From Pseudolactococcus sp041800635 (GTDB taxonomy: Bacteria > Bacillota > Bacilli > Lactobacillales > Streptococcaceae), in the NCBI GenBank assembly GCA_047833645.1, contig CP181259.1:1612001-1676000 (forward strand): 64,000 nucleotides of DNA, given 5' to 3'. The notes beneath the pieces were generated by a model. It was given only the letters and a program-made list of their open reading frames with translations. It was not told the DNA's origin and searched no databases. How positions within the stretch are numbered: position 1 is the first letter of the stretch; each line of letters opens with the position of its first letter. This document shows, in pieces, positions 1-8,969 of the stretch. Position numbers and translations under genes: made by a program.

Positions 1-1190
1 TAGAACTGATACTCTACACCTTATTTCTACAATATTTCAGAAGTAAGAATTTAAAAATCAGTGTCTTTTTGTCAATCTTTACGTTAACGTTTTGTTACTT
101 TGTCAAAATGTTCGTCTCCATTTTTATTGTTGAGCATCTTTTTCAAGTGAAAGACGGTGCCATTGGTGGTGTGATTGGGGATTTTTGTGTTATCCCAGCA
201 TATTATCTATTGTTAAAGTGTCTGGCTATCGATCCCAAATGTTACATCATTGCAGATCAAGAATGGGACTCGGATTATTTAGAAGTAGAAGATAATACGA
301 AAGGCACTCAGGCAGAACGTGATATCGAACAAGAGCAGAATAGACTGATTATCTTTTCAGATATTTTGATGATACTGTTTTATTTGTACAATAATTTTGT
401 CAGATTAACAGATTTTGGTAGTCATTTTAACTTTAACTATGTGGTCTTTGTCTATGTCTTTCTATTTCTAGTGATGCTTTATTCGATTAATGTGAAATAT
501 AAGGAATGGGAGAATCAAAAATTACTTAAATACAAAGACTATTTATTGTCAGGATTGGCAACCTATACGAAAGAGGTCGATAAATCTTATCAATCCGTTC
601 GAATGTTTCGTCATGATTTTACCAATATCCTTGTGTCAATGCGTGCAACGATTGAAACCCAGGAAATAGAAGCGGTTAGAAAGACTTACGGTGAAATTCT
701 TGAACGGAGCCATGTCGCCCTTAATGAGAATCGAAGAGAAGTGACGAAGCTTGCCAATCTCAAGGTTCTAGAGTTAAAGAGTGTGCTCTCAGCAAAGATA
801 CTACAAGCAGAGATAAGGGAAGTCATTATTGAATTAGAAATACCAGAAGTGATTGATAATATAGGCGTTGAAAAACTAGATATTGTGAGGTTAATTGGTA
901 TTATGTTGGATAATGCCATTGATGCTGCAGTTGAAACAGAAGGGAAACAGCCAATCGTTAAAGTCGCTATCTTTAATAAGGGGACTGCTAGGTATTATAT
1001 TGTGGAAAATGATATGGTTCATGAAAAGTTACCGACGCATCTGATTTTTGAGGATGGTTATTCGACAAAAGGGAACCATCGGGGTCATGGTCTGGCTAAT
1101 TTAGAAGCTATTGTGAATGATTACCCAAGTGTTAGTTACCGAATACAAGCTAAAAATTATAAATTTAGAATCGAATTAGAGATGAGTTGA
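1..1190 (+). CDS. AgrC-like sensor histidine kinase, 5' end outside window
   Basis: Quorum-sensing type kinase (HPK10 class) that would autophosphorylate in response to a peptide signal and pass phosphate to the regulator that follows. The frame is open from the left edge, so the true start and the first membrane helices lie outside the window. Hydrophobic helices fill the visible N-terminal part. Then come an H-box (FRHDFTNIL, near 607-633), an N-box (MLDNAIDAA, near 904) and a G-box (GHGLANL). The ATP-binding C-terminus is the short HATPase form typical of AgrC, BlpH and ComD relatives. It touches the LytTR gene, so the two form one unit. Which peptide it senses cannot be seen here. A target inside this window could be the repeats at 60,062. 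Confidence 0.85.
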   Translation, partial: ELILYTLFLQYFRSKNLKISVFLSIFTLTFCYFVKMFVSIFIVEHLFQVKDGAIGGVIGDFCVIPAYYLLLKCLAIDPKCYIIADQEWDSDYLEVEDNTKGTQAERDIEQEQNRLIIFSDILMILFYLYNNFVRLTDFGSHFNFNYVVFVYVFLFLVMLYSINVKYKEWENQKLLKYKDYLLSGLATYTKEVDKSYQSVRMFRHDFTNILVSMRATIETQEIEAVRKTYGEILERSHVALNENRREVTKLANLKVLELKSVLSAKILQAEIREVIIELEIPEVIDNIGVEKLDIVRLIGIMLDNAIDAAVETEGKQPIVKVAIFNKGTARYYIVENDMVHEKLPTHLIFEDGYSTKGNHRGHGLANLEAIVNDYPSVSYRIQAKNYKFRIELEMS

Positions 1191-1192
1191 AG

Positions 1193-1930
1193 ATGAAGGT
1201 CTATATATTGGAGGATGAAATTGTCCAGCAATTTCGTTTGGAGAGTCTAATTAAACAGTATTTGCAACAAAAAAAATATCCGGTTGATGAGATCGTCACC
1301 TGCGGTCGATCAAGGGATCTTTTGGCATCGCTTGAAGAGAGTTCGCGAAATAATATTTACTTTTTAGATATTGCCATTAAAGGCAATCAAAATGCTGGTC
1401 TTGAAATCGCTGAGAAAATTCGTCAAATGGATCCGATTGGCCAAATTTCTTTTGTCACAACGCACAATGAATTCGCCTCAATTACTTATGAATATAAGGT
1501 GAACGCGCATGATTTCATCGATAAAATCTTACCACAAGAATGTTTTGATCAAAGGATTATTGCCAATATCGATCATTATATCGAGATCAATCGTCAGAAA
1601 CCTCTAAATGAAGTATTCTCTTATAAAACACGGACGGGTAAGCTTGTCGAAGCCGTCTATACTGATATTCGTTATTTTGAGACGACGGGGATTGCCCATA
1701 AATTGCTCCTTCAAATGGACGGTGAGACCTTGACCATGTATGGTAATCTAAATGAGATTGAAAATATGTCCAACCAGTTAGTGCGGGTACATCGGTCCTT
1801 TTTGGTGAACCAAGCTTTTATTAAAAGAGTGTATAAAAAGGAGCGAATTATTCTGCTAGATGATGATACAGAAATCCCAGTATCTCGTGCAGGTTTTAAA
1901 CGTTTGGAGGAGAACGGGCTAAAAAGTTAA
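1193..1930 (+). CDS. LytTR-family response regulator
   Basis: Two-domain transcription regulator of about 245 residues. An N-terminal receiver (VYILEDE, then FLDIAIKGN with the phosphoacceptor Asp) is followed by a C-terminal LytTR DNA-binding domain (YFETTG, RVHRSFLVN, PVSRAGFKRL). Proteins of this kind (AgrA, ComE, BlpR, PlnC/D) bind pairs of direct repeats about 21 bp apart and often control bacteriocin genes. A TTG six bases upstream is an alternative start; I prefer the ATG because it begins at the conserved MKVYILEDE. It overlaps the end of the kinase gene by a few bases at most, indicating a two-gene operon. Confidence 0.85.
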   Translation: MKVYILEDEIVQQFRLESLIKQYLQQKKYPVDEIVTCGRSRDLLASLEESSRNNIYFLDIAIKGNQNAGLEIAEKIRQMDPIGQISFVTTHNEFASITYEYKVNAHDFIDKILPQECFDQRIIANIDHYIEINRQKPLNEVFSYKTRTGKLVEAVYTDIRYFETTGIAHKLLLQMDGETLTMYGNLNEIENMSNQLVRVHRSFLVNQAFIKRVYKKERIILLDDDTEIPVSRAGFKRLEENGLKS

Positions 1931-1939
1931 GGCTAAAAT

Positions 1940-1968
1940 TTGTCAACGCTTTCAAAATAACGTAAAAT
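1940..1968 (+). promoter_or_regulatory. pflA promoter overlapped by a cre-like site
   Basis: TTGTCA (1940-1945), a 17-base spacer and TAAAAT (1963-1968) form a plausible sigma-A promoter. TGTCAACGCTTTCA (1941-1954) matches the CcpA cre consensus TGWAANCGNTNWCA at all but one position and lies over the -35 and spacer, a position expected for carbon-catabolite control of pyruvate formate-lyase activation. Confidence 0.6.
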
Positions 1969-2055
1969 AGAAGTAGGATAACTCTAAAAAATAGATTTGC
2001 TCGCTGTGAATTCTAGCAAATGCTGTTTTTCAGAGGTCTGATTAAGAAAGTGGTG

Positions 2056-2844
2056 ATGATGATGGAAAACATAGGAGATGTGACGGGACTAATCCATTCG
2101 ACAGAAAGCTTTGGTAGTGTGGATGGGCCAGGCGTTCGCTTTGTCATTTTTATGCAAGGCTGTAAAATGCGTTGCAAGTTTTGCCATAATCCAGACACAT
2201 GGGCGATGACCAATAGCAAGGCAAAAGAGCGGACGGTTGATGAGGTCCTCACGGAAGCGATGAAGTTCAAGTCTTTCTGGGGCAGTCGTGGGGGGATTAC
2301 GGTTTCTGGTGGCGAAGCCATGTTACAGATGGATTTTGTAACGGCTTTGTTTACGAAAGCCAAATCTCTAGGGATCCACTGCACACTAGATACCTGTGGG
2401 CAACCTTTTTCAACCAAACCTGAAATCTTAGAAAAAATCGAACGACTACTTGCCGTGACCGATTTGGTCTTGCTTGATATTAAGGAAATCAATGGGATTC
2501 GCCATCGTGAGTTGACAGGTCATCAAAACGACAATATCATCGCCTTTTCACAGTATTTGTCAGATAAAGGGATTCCAGTGTGGATTCGCCATGTTCTCGT
2601 ACCAGGTGAGACGGATTTTGATGAAGATTTACAGGCACTAGGTGACTATGTTAAGACATTGTCAAATGTTCAGAAGTTTGAAGTCTTGCCTTACCACACC
2701 ATGGGAGAGTTCAAATGGAGAGAGCTAGGCTGGGACTATCCATTAACGGGTGTTAAACCACCGACTAGCGAGCGTGTTGCCAATGCGAATGCCCTCCTAC
2801 AGACAGAAGATTATCAAAAATATCTGGCGCGCGTGAACAGATAA
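2056..2844 (+). CDS. pflA: pyruvate formate-lyase activating enzyme
   Basis: Radical SAM enzyme that installs the glycyl radical on pyruvate formate-lyase, enabling mixed-acid fermentation without oxygen. The [4Fe-4S]-binding CxxxCxxC is present as GCKMRCKFCHNP, preceded by the family signature HSTESFGSVDGPG and followed by GGITVSGGEAM. The frame is open from 2020, but the run of three ATG codons at 2056-2064 matches the family N-terminus, so I start there. Length of about 262 residues is normal. A good terminator follows at 2861, and a cre-like site lies upstream, so it is probably a single-gene transcript under CcpA. Confidence 0.93.
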   Translation: MMMENIGDVTGLIHSTESFGSVDGPGVRFVIFMQGCKMRCKFCHNPDTWAMTNSKAKERTVDEVLTEAMKFKSFWGSRGGITVSGGEAMLQMDFVTALFTKAKSLGIHCTLDTCGQPFSTKPEILEKIERLLAVTDLVLLDIKEINGIRHRELTGHQNDNIIAFSQYLSDKGIPVWIRHVLVPGETDFDEDLQALGDYVKTLSNVQKFEVLPYHTMGEFKWRELGWDYPLTGVKPPTSERVANANALLQTEDYQKYLARVNR

Positions 2845-2860
2845 GGATTAAAAGAGGGTT

Positions 2861-2891
2861 GAAACCGAAGTCTGATCTGTTTCGGTTTTTT
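2861..2891 (+). terminator. intrinsic terminator after pflA
   Basis: AACCGAA pairs with TTCGGTT across a short loop and is followed by a T-run. Confidence 0.8.
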
Positions 2892-2930
2892 AGATGAACA
2901 AGGTCTCGATTAGTCTCCTCAAGCAAAGCG

Positions 2931-2939
2931 TGATATAAT
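2931..2939 (+). promoter_or_regulatory. extended -10 promoter of the fmt operon
   Basis: TGATATAAT is an extended -10 element 45 bases before fmt. No convincing -35 is visible, which is common for extended -10 promoters. Confidence 0.5.
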
Positions 2940-2983
2940 AAAGTTAGACACTTTTTAAAATCAAGGATAGAAAGATAAACGCA

Positions 2984-3913
2984 ATGACAAAAATAATTTT
3001 CATGGGGACGCCGGCTTTCTCAGTGCCAGTCTTAGATGGCTTGATCGAGCAGGGCTATGATGTCTTAGCTGTTGTTACCCAACCGGATCGTGCCGTGGGT
3101 CGAAAAAAAGAAATCAAGATGACACCTGTCAAGGAAGCGGCGCTCTGTCACAACTTGCCAGTTTATCAACCTGAAAAAATTTCAGGCTCTGATGAGATGG
3201 CGGAACTGATGACATTAGGAGCGGATATGATTGTGACAGCAGCTTTTGGTCAATTTTTACCAGAGCGTCTGCTCAAGTCAGTCAAGCATGCGGTCAATGT
3301 TCATGCCAGTCTCTTGCCTAAGTATCGCGGTGGGGCACCCGTCCATTACGCCATCATCAAAGGAGATGCTGAAGCTGGTGTTACAATCATGGAAATGGTC
3401 AAAAAAATGGATGCTGGTGATATGATTTCGCAACGTGCCATTCCGATTACGGATGCTGATAATGTGGGGACCATGTTTGAAAAACTCAGCCTTGTCGGAC
3501 GAGAGCTTTTGTTGGATACTTTGCCTGATTATCTGACAGGCAAAATCACGCCGCAGCCCCAAGATGAAACGCTAGTAACTTTTTCACCTAACATCACACC
3601 GGAAGAAGAACGGATTGATTGGCAGCTTGCTGCGCGTGATATCTTCAATCAAGTGCGTGGTATGTCCCCGTGGCCAGTGGCCCATGCGATTTGGCAGGGG
3701 ACGCGTTTCAAGCTTCACGAGGTCGAATTGGCTGAGGGGGAAGGTATTCCTGGTCAAGTCATCGAGAAAACGAAAAAAAGTCTGGTCGTTGCCACAAAAG
3801 ATGGGGCGATTAGCCTAACGACGGTACAAGCAGCAGGCAAACCAAAAATGTCTATCCAAGATTTCCTAAATGGGTTAGGAAAAACTATCAATATCGGAGA
3901 TCAATTTGAGTAA
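2984..3913 (+). CDS. fmt: methionyl-tRNA formyltransferase
   Basis: Formylates initiator Met-tRNA with 10-formyl-THF, needed for normal translation initiation. The N-terminal FMGTPAFSVPVL, the catalytic region NVHASLLPKYRGGAP and MDAGDM are those of the formyltransferase fold, and the C-terminal OB-like domain follows the linker. Length of 309 residues is typical. The stop overlaps the start of rsmB by 8 bases, so the two are translationally coupled. The fmt-rsmB-pppL-pknB order is standard in streptococci and lactococci. Confidence 0.96.
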   Translation: MTKIIFMGTPAFSVPVLDGLIEQGYDVLAVVTQPDRAVGRKKEIKMTPVKEAALCHNLPVYQPEKISGSDEMAELMTLGADMIVTAAFGQFLPERLLKSVKHAVNVHASLLPKYRGGAPVHYAIIKGDAEAGVTIMEMVKKMDAGDMISQRAIPITDADNVGTMFEKLSLVGRELLLDTLPDYLTGKITPQPQDETLVTFSPNITPEEERIDWQLAARDIFNQVRGMSPWPVAHAIWQGTRFKLHEVELAEGEGIPGQVIEKTKKSLVVATKDGAISLTTVQAAGKPKMSIQDFLNGLGKTINIGDQFE

Positions 3914-5219
3914 TAATCCGCGCCGAGTGGCGCTTTCTGTCATTAATGACGTGTTAAATAACGACGCCTATGCGAATATCGCGCTCAATGAAAAAATCAA
4001 GTCTGAGCATTTGACTGAGCTGGATAAGAAGCTGGTAACGCAGCTTGTTTATGGCACGATTTCGAAAAAAATCACGCTGGATTGGTATACTAAGCCTTAT
4101 GTCAAGAAGGCGAAGAAATGGGTCAAAAATCTGCTGGCCATGACGGTTTATCAGATCATTTATATGGATCGGATTCCGACGTCGGCTGCGGTTGATGAAG
4201 CGGTTAAAATCGCGAAAAAACAAGGCGATCAGCGGTTGTCGGGCTTTGTCAATGGCGTGCTTCGCAATTTTACGCGGGCTGAGCTTCGGTCTTTCGATGA
4301 AATTTCGGATTCAACGGAAAAAATAGGTATTCAATATGCGATGCCAGCTGAGTTGACACAAAAATTTGTCAAACAGTTTGGCTTTGAAAAAACGCTTAAA
4401 ATTTTCAAAAGTTTGGAAGAGCCGAGTCGGGCGAGTCTGCGCGTGAATACATCGTTAACAGATGTTGACACGGAATTTAATAAATTAGCGCAAGCATTCG
4501 ATGTAGAAAAATCAGAACTTTCGTCGACGGGAATTGTCGCCAAATCAGGTCATTTTGCAGATTTGTTGGATTTCAATGATGGCTTAATCACGATTCAAGA
4601 TGAGTCGAGTCAATTGGTCGCGGTGGCTTTAGATGCGCAACCAACAGACAAAATTCTCGATGCCTGTGCGGCACCGGGGGGCAAGACGGTTCACATTGCG
4701 GAATATTTGTCAGAGCAAGGGCATATTGAAGCACTAGACTTGTATGATCATAAGCTACGTTTGATTCAGCAAAATGCCGTGCGTCTCCATCAAGCAGATA
4801 AAATTAGTTTGACTAAGTTGGATGCCCGTCAAAGTTTTGAAAAGTTTGGACCAGACTATTTTGATAAAATTTTAGTCGATGCACCGTGTTCAGGGCTTGG
4901 TCTCATTCGTCGTAAACCAGATATTAAATATCGGAAAGACACGACTGATTTTGTAAATTTGCAGAAAGTTCAGCTTGAAATTCTAGAAAATACTTGCAAA
5001 ACCCTTGCAAATAGTGGTACTATAGTGTATAGTACATGTACTATTTTCGACGAAGAGAACTTCCAGGTCATTGAAAAATTCTTGGCTAAGCATCCGGAAT
5101 TTGAACAAGTGCCGCTGACACATGAAAAAGCCGATATTGTCAAAAATGGCTGCCTCATGATCACGCCGGACGCTTATCATACGGATGGCTTCTTTATCGC
5201 AAAATTGTGCAAAAAATAA
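3906..5219 (+). CDS. rsmB: 16S rRNA m5C967 methyltransferase
   Basis: SAM-dependent cytosine-5 RNA methyltransferase. An N-terminal NusB-like helical domain (about residues 1-140) precedes the Rossmann methyltransferase domain with DACAAPGGKT (SAM binding), DAPCSGLG (motif IV cysteine) and YSTCTI (motif VI catalytic cysteine). The start is TTG, chosen because it directly follows a CGGAGAT ribosome-binding sequence inside the end of fmt; no nearer ATG fits the family N-terminus. Length of 437 residues is normal. Confidence 0.95.
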   Translation: MSNNPRRVALSVINDVLNNDAYANIALNEKIKSEHLTELDKKLVTQLVYGTISKKITLDWYTKPYVKKAKKWVKNLLAMTVYQIIYMDRIPTSAAVDEAVKIAKKQGDQRLSGFVNGVLRNFTRAELRSFDEISDSTEKIGIQYAMPAELTQKFVKQFGFEKTLKIFKSLEEPSRASLRVNTSLTDVDTEFNKLAQAFDVEKSELSSTGIVAKSGHFADLLDFNDGLITIQDESSQLVAVALDAQPTDKILDACAAPGGKTVHIAEYLSEQGHIEALDLYDHKLRLIQQNAVRLHQADKISLTKLDARQSFEKFGPDYFDKILVDAPCSGLGLIRRKPDIKYRKDTTDFVNLQKVQLEILENTCKTLANSGTIVYSTCTIFDEENFQVIEKFLAKHPEFEQVPLTHEKADIVKNGCLMITPDAYHTDGFFIAKLCKK

Positions 5220-5350
5220 GATGTATGTAGCTTAAGGCACCCCCTTTTTTGGAAGATGCGGTAAGTCGACAGACACTTAATCTCAAATGAAATTGCGTAG
5301 AAACGATAGCGGATGACGCCAGTGTTTTTATCGCTTGAATGAGGACTTAG

Positions 5351-6097
5351 ATGAAGTACAGTATTTTGTCAGACGTTGGGCAAAAACGCGTGAATAATCA
5401 AGACTATGCCGACACCTATGAAAATCAACAGGGTGAGCGGATTTTTCTGCTTGCAGATGGCATGGGTGGTCACAAAGCTGGTAATGTTGCCAGTAAATTG
5501 ACAGTTGAAGACCTGGGGAAAGCTTGGACGACCACTGAGTTTACACATGACAGTCATCCGGATGAAATCGAAGCCTGGCTTCGTGCACAAATTCGCGCTG
5601 AAAATGAGAATATCGCCAATCTTGGGAAATTAGATGATTATAAGGGGATGGGGACAACGCTTGAAGCGGTCGTCGTCCAAAGACATCATATTATCAGTGC
5701 CCATGTTGGTGATTCTCGGACACAAGTGATTAAAAACGGTGAATTGATCCGAATCACGCGTGACCATTCGCTTGTCCAAGAATTGGTAGATGCTGGTGAA
5801 ATTACGGCAGATGAGGCTGAAAAGCATCCGAATAAAAATATTATCACACGCTCGCTAGGTCAACCAACAGACATTGATGTTGATACCTTGACACTAGAAA
5901 TTGATGCAGATGATATCATTATCATGAGTTCTGATGGACTGACAAATATGGTATCAGCTGAGGGCATCATTGCAACGGTCGATAATGATCAAGATGTGAC
6001 CAGTCAAGCGCAGGCGCTCGTTAGCCTTGCTAATACCAATGGTGGGCTGGATAATATCACGGTGATTTTAGTCAAATTTGATAAAGGAGATCTGTAA
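5351..6097 (+). CDS. pppL: PP2C-type Ser/Thr protein phosphatase
   Basis: Metal-dependent phosphatase that reverses the action of the adjacent PASTA kinase. The PP2C motifs are clear: SDVGQKRVNNQD near the N-terminus, LADGMGGHKAGN (metal-binding Asp), GDSR, and SDGLTNMV followed by DNITVILV at the C-terminus. No membrane segment, so it is cytosolic. The gene starts with ATG after GAGGA and ends one base before the pknB start codon, giving tight coupling of phosphatase and kinase. Confidence 0.95.
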   Translation: MKYSILSDVGQKRVNNQDYADTYENQQGERIFLLADGMGGHKAGNVASKLTVEDLGKAWTTTEFTHDSHPDEIEAWLRAQIRAENENIANLGKLDDYKGMGTTLEAVVVQRHHIISAHVGDSRTQVIKNGELIRITRDHSLVQELVDAGEITADEAEKHPNKNIITRSLGQPTDIDVDTLTLEIDADDIIIMSSDGLTNMVSAEGIIATVDNDQDVTSQAQALVSLANTNGGLDNITVILVKFDKGDL

Positions 6098-6098
6098 G

Positions 6099-8021
6099 AT
6101 GATACAAATTGGGAAAATCTATGCAGATCGTTATCGCGTCATCAGAGAAATCGGCCGTGGCGGCATGGCCAATGTTTATTTGGCAGAAGATACATATTTA
6201 GACAACCGTCAAGTCGCCATTAAAATCTTGCGGTCAAACTTTGAAAATGACAGTCTAGCGATTGCCCGTTTTCAACGGGAAGCTTATGCCATGGCAGAGC
6301 TGAATCATCCCAATATCGTTGGCATTTCTGATGTCGGTGATGCAGATGATCAGCAATACATTGTCATGGAATATATTGATGGGCTGACGCTTAAACAATA
6401 TATCAATGAACACGCCCCGCTTGCCAACGAAGAAGCAATTCGAATTGGTGATGAAATTTTAGCAGCTATGGCTTTGGCCCACAGTAGTGGCATCATTCAC
6501 CGTGATTTGAAACCGCAAAATATTTTAATCACCAAAGATGGTACGGCTAAAGTAACGGACTTCGGGATTGCTAAGGCCCTGTCTGAAACGTCTTTAACAC
6601 AGACCAATTCGATGTTTGGGTCGGTCCACTACCTCAGTCCTGAACAAGCACGCGGGGGTAATGCAACCCCTCAGAGTGATCTCTATGCGATTGGGATCAT
6701 CATTTATGAGATGTTGACTGGGGCGATTCCTTTCGATGGCGATAGTGCTGTGACCATTGCCCTCAAGCATTTTCAGGAAAATCTGCCGAGCATTATTAAT
6801 CAAAATAAAAATGTGCCTCAGGCTTTGGAAAATGTGGTGATCAAGGCAACGGCTAAAAAATTGTCGGATCGCTATGCCAATGTGACGGATATGCGCCGTG
6901 ATTTGAACCTGGCCTTGAGCTTGGACCACGCCCATGATCCTAAATTGACTTTTACGGAAGATGCCGATGCAACAAAGATTCTGCCTAAAATGTTGATTCC
7001 GGATAATGGCAATACGGATAAGTTGATCACGAAAGTGACGCAAGATACCGCAGCACACGGCACGGCAGGTGGCATTGAGCCACTTGTGGGGACGAGTAAG
7101 AAAAAACGGGTCCCTAAAGGGTTGGTGATTGGTGGTGTGGTTGCACTTGTCTTAGTGCTTGCGGTCGCAGCGCTGATCTGGACAACGCCTAAGGAAGTCA
7201 AAGTACCAGATGTGACCAATATGACGGTTGCCCAAGCCAAAACGGTTCTTGAAAATAACAAGTTGAAGGTCGGAAGTGAGATCAAAGAGATCAGCGACTT
7301 ACCTGAAGGTAAAGTGACACGGACGAATCCAGAAGCCAAGACGGTTAAAAAAGAAGGCGCGAGTGTCAATCTTTATGTGTCAAAAGGTGGCAATGTCATC
7401 AAAATGACCAACTATGTCGGTTGGGATATCGATAAAGCGATTGATGATTTGATTCTCAAGCACAATGTGGATGAAAATCGCATCAAGAAGGAATCAGTCA
7501 AATCTGATAGTATCGATGCAGGTAAAATCATCAAGCAAACCCCTGGGAAAGATAAACTATTTGATTTAGATAGCAAGGATGACATCATCTTCCAAGTTTC
7601 TGAAGGCAATCAAGCAGTCATGCCAACTTATATGACCAATGGTCTCAGCACGAAGACCGTGGCAGCGCTCAAAGCGGAGTTGCAGAATATGGGTGTCCCA
7701 GATGCCAATATTACAGTTGAATACACGAAAACGACCGACCAAAATTCAGATGGTTATGTCATTGGTTCAACCCCTGCACAAGGTGCCGCTTTCAAGATCA
7801 AGGATACGAAGATTGTGTTGACAGCGCTGCAATTTGATTCAGCTTCTGCAAGTAAAGAAAGCTCTGAGTCAGAATCTAAATCGAAGTCAGAAAGTGACGC
7901 TAGCGCCTCTGCTTCTAAATCAGCTGAAGACTCAAAGTCTAAGAGTGAAGCGGATGCCAATGCGTCACAACCTTCAAGCACGACACCGGCTCCGTCAACG
8001 ACACAACCTAAACCTCAGTAA
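6099..8021 (+). CDS. pknB: PASTA-domain Ser/Thr protein kinase (StkP/PknB)
   Basis: Membrane kinase that senses peptidoglycan or lipid II and phosphorylates cell-division and wall-synthesis proteins. Residues 1-270 are a Hanks-type kinase: GRGGMANVYLA glycine loop, VAIK lysine (about 42), HRDLKPQN catalytic loop, TDFGIAK metal site. A single helix (near 7120-7185) crosses the membrane, and three PASTA repeats follow outside. The C-terminus is an unusual low-complexity tail, about 55 residues of Ser, Lys, Glu and Ala ending in Ser/Thr/Pro, after the last PASTA repeat. I chose the ATG at 6099 because AAAGGAGA sits just upstream and the kinase fold begins immediately. Confidence 0.95.
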   Translation: MIQIGKIYADRYRVIREIGRGGMANVYLAEDTYLDNRQVAIKILRSNFENDSLAIARFQREAYAMAELNHPNIVGISDVGDADDQQYIVMEYIDGLTLKQYINEHAPLANEEAIRIGDEILAAMALAHSSGIIHRDLKPQNILITKDGTAKVTDFGIAKALSETSLTQTNSMFGSVHYLSPEQARGGNATPQSDLYAIGIIIYEMLTGAIPFDGDSAVTIALKHFQENLPSIINQNKNVPQALENVVIKATAKKLSDRYANVTDMRRDLNLALSLDHAHDPKLTFTEDADATKILPKMLIPDNGNTDKLITKVTQDTAAHGTAGGIEPLVGTSKKKRVPKGLVIGGVVALVLVLAVAALIWTTPKEVKVPDVTNMTVAQAKTVLENNKLKVGSEIKEISDLPEGKVTRTNPEAKTVKKEGASVNLYVSKGGNVIKMTNYVGWDIDKAIDDLILKHNVDENRIKKESVKSDSIDAGKIIKQTPGKDKLFDLDSKDDIIFQVSEGNQAVMPTYMTNGLSTKTVAALKAELQNMGVPDANITVEYTKTTDQNSDGYVIGSTPAQGAAFKIKDTKIVLTALQFDSASASKESSESESKSKSESDASASASKSAEDSKSKSEADANASQPSSTTPAPSTTQPKPQ

Positions 8022-8046
8022 GGGATTAAGGAATAGTCTCAGTGAG

Positions 8047-8074
8047 TTGACAGCGCTGAAAAAAGCTGTATAAT
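8047..8074 (+). promoter_or_regulatory. rpsO promoter
   Basis: TTGACA (8047-8052), 16-base spacer, TATAAT (8069-8074). Strong sigma-A match, about 100 bases before rpsO. Confidence 0.75.
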
Positions 8075-8088
8075 AGATAAAGTACCAA

Positions 8089-8162
8089 CTGCTTCTGAGC
8101 CTAGCGAACGCCAAACGTTTGGCACGGAAGCAGCTATAAAATCAATTGAGCCTCAAGCTCAA
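8089..8162 (+). promoter_or_regulatory. structured rpsO leader, candidate S15 autoregulatory RNA
   Basis: CTGCTTC (8089) pairs with GAAGCAG (8127). Enclosed is a perfect GCCAAACGTTTGGC hairpin. A second hairpin (ATTGAGC with GCTCAAT) lies just before the AAAGGAG ribosome-binding site. S15 autoregulates through leader RNAs in several bacterial groups; that this one binds S15 is inference. Confidence 0.45.
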
Positions 8163-8182
8163 TCATAAAAAGGAGAAACACA

Positions 8183-8452
8183 ATGGCAATCTCAAAAGAG
8201 AAAAAAACTGAAATCATCAAGCAATACGCACGTACTGAAGGCGACACTGGTTCACCTGAAGTTCAAATCGCTGTTTTGACTTGGGAAATTAACCACCTTA
8301 ATGATCACATCCAAAACCATAAAAAAGACCACGCAACTTACCGTGGTTTGATGAAAAAAATCGGTCACCGTCGTAACTTGTTGGCCTACTTGCGTCAAAA
8401 AGATATTCCACGTTACCGCGAATTGATCTCATCACTTGGTCTTCGTCGTTAA
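8183..8452 (+). CDS. rpsO: 30S ribosomal protein S15
   Basis: Binds 16S rRNA at the three-way junction and starts assembly of the platform of the 30S subunit. The whole 89-residue sequence is family-typical: EGDTGSPEVQIA, HLNDHIQNHKKDHATYRGL, GHRRNLLAYLR and RYRELISSLGLRR. It is preceded by AAAGGAG and has its own promoter, leader and terminator, so it is transcribed alone. Codon use is strongly biased, as for other highly expressed genes. Confidence 0.98.
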   Translation: MAISKEKKTEIIKQYARTEGDTGSPEVQIAVLTWEINHLNDHIQNHKKDHATYRGLMKKIGHRRNLLAYLRQKDIPRYRELISSLGLRR

Positions 8453-8459
8453 TCATCAG

Positions 8460-8490
8460 AAAAAATCCTAACTTGCTTGGGATTTTTTTG
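8460..8490 (+). terminator. rpsO terminator
   Basis: AAATCC stem with GGGATTT and a seven-T tail, directly after the stop. Confidence 0.8.
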
Positions 8491-8606
8491 TTACCACAAG
8501 ATTGTGACGCTGAAAGCGTGCTAAAAATATGATAAAATAGGACTAGTTGAAACAAAAAAAACGGGATAACTATCATTATCACTAGTTACCCCCAAAAGGA
8601 GCAGTC

Positions 8607-8969
8607 GTGGGTCAAATACAAATTACAAATATGCGGTTTTACACGCACAATGGCGTTTTTGCAGAAGAAAAGACGTTGGGTCAACAGATTTCAGTCGATG
8701 TTGCCGTCGATTATGACATCGAGCATCAGGTTAAGGACGACGACCTCACCACGACAATCTCCTATGCGGACGTTTACGACGTCATCCGAGATTATGTGAT
8801 GCAACACGATTTTAACCTCATGGAGTCGGTGGCCAATGGTGCCTTAACCGCCTTATTGACTGCTTTCCCCATGGCCGAAAAAATTCGACTCTCAGTCAAA
8901 AAATATTCGGTGCCGATTGTGGGGGTCTTTGATGATATTATTATCACTGTGGAGGGCAGCCATGCCTAA
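8607..8969 (+). CDS. folB: dihydroneopterin aldolase
   Basis: Converts 7,8-dihydroneopterin to 6-hydroxymethyl-dihydropterin and glycolaldehyde in folate synthesis. The tunnelling-fold motifs are present: GVFAEEKTLGQQI near the N-terminus, TISYADVYDVI, and FNLMESVANG with the catalytic Glu. The start is GTG, six bases after AAAGGAG. A hairpin (GGGATAACTA with TAGTTACCC) lies in the short leader, and a possible -10 (TAAAAT) sits near 8533. The last 8 bases overlap folK. First gene of a four-gene folate operon. Confidence 0.93.
   Translation: MGQIQITNMRFYTHNGVFAEEKTLGQQISVDVAVDYDIEHQVKDDDLTTTISYADVYDVIRDYVMQHDFNLMESVANGALTALLTAFPMAEKIRLSVKKYSVPIVGVFDDIIITVEGSHA

Noticed and set aside
4990..5060. 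Palindromic, promoter-like ACTATAGTGTATAGTACATGTACTAT inside rsmB
   Set aside because: It encodes the conserved catalytic YSTCTI motif; codon choice explains the repeats.
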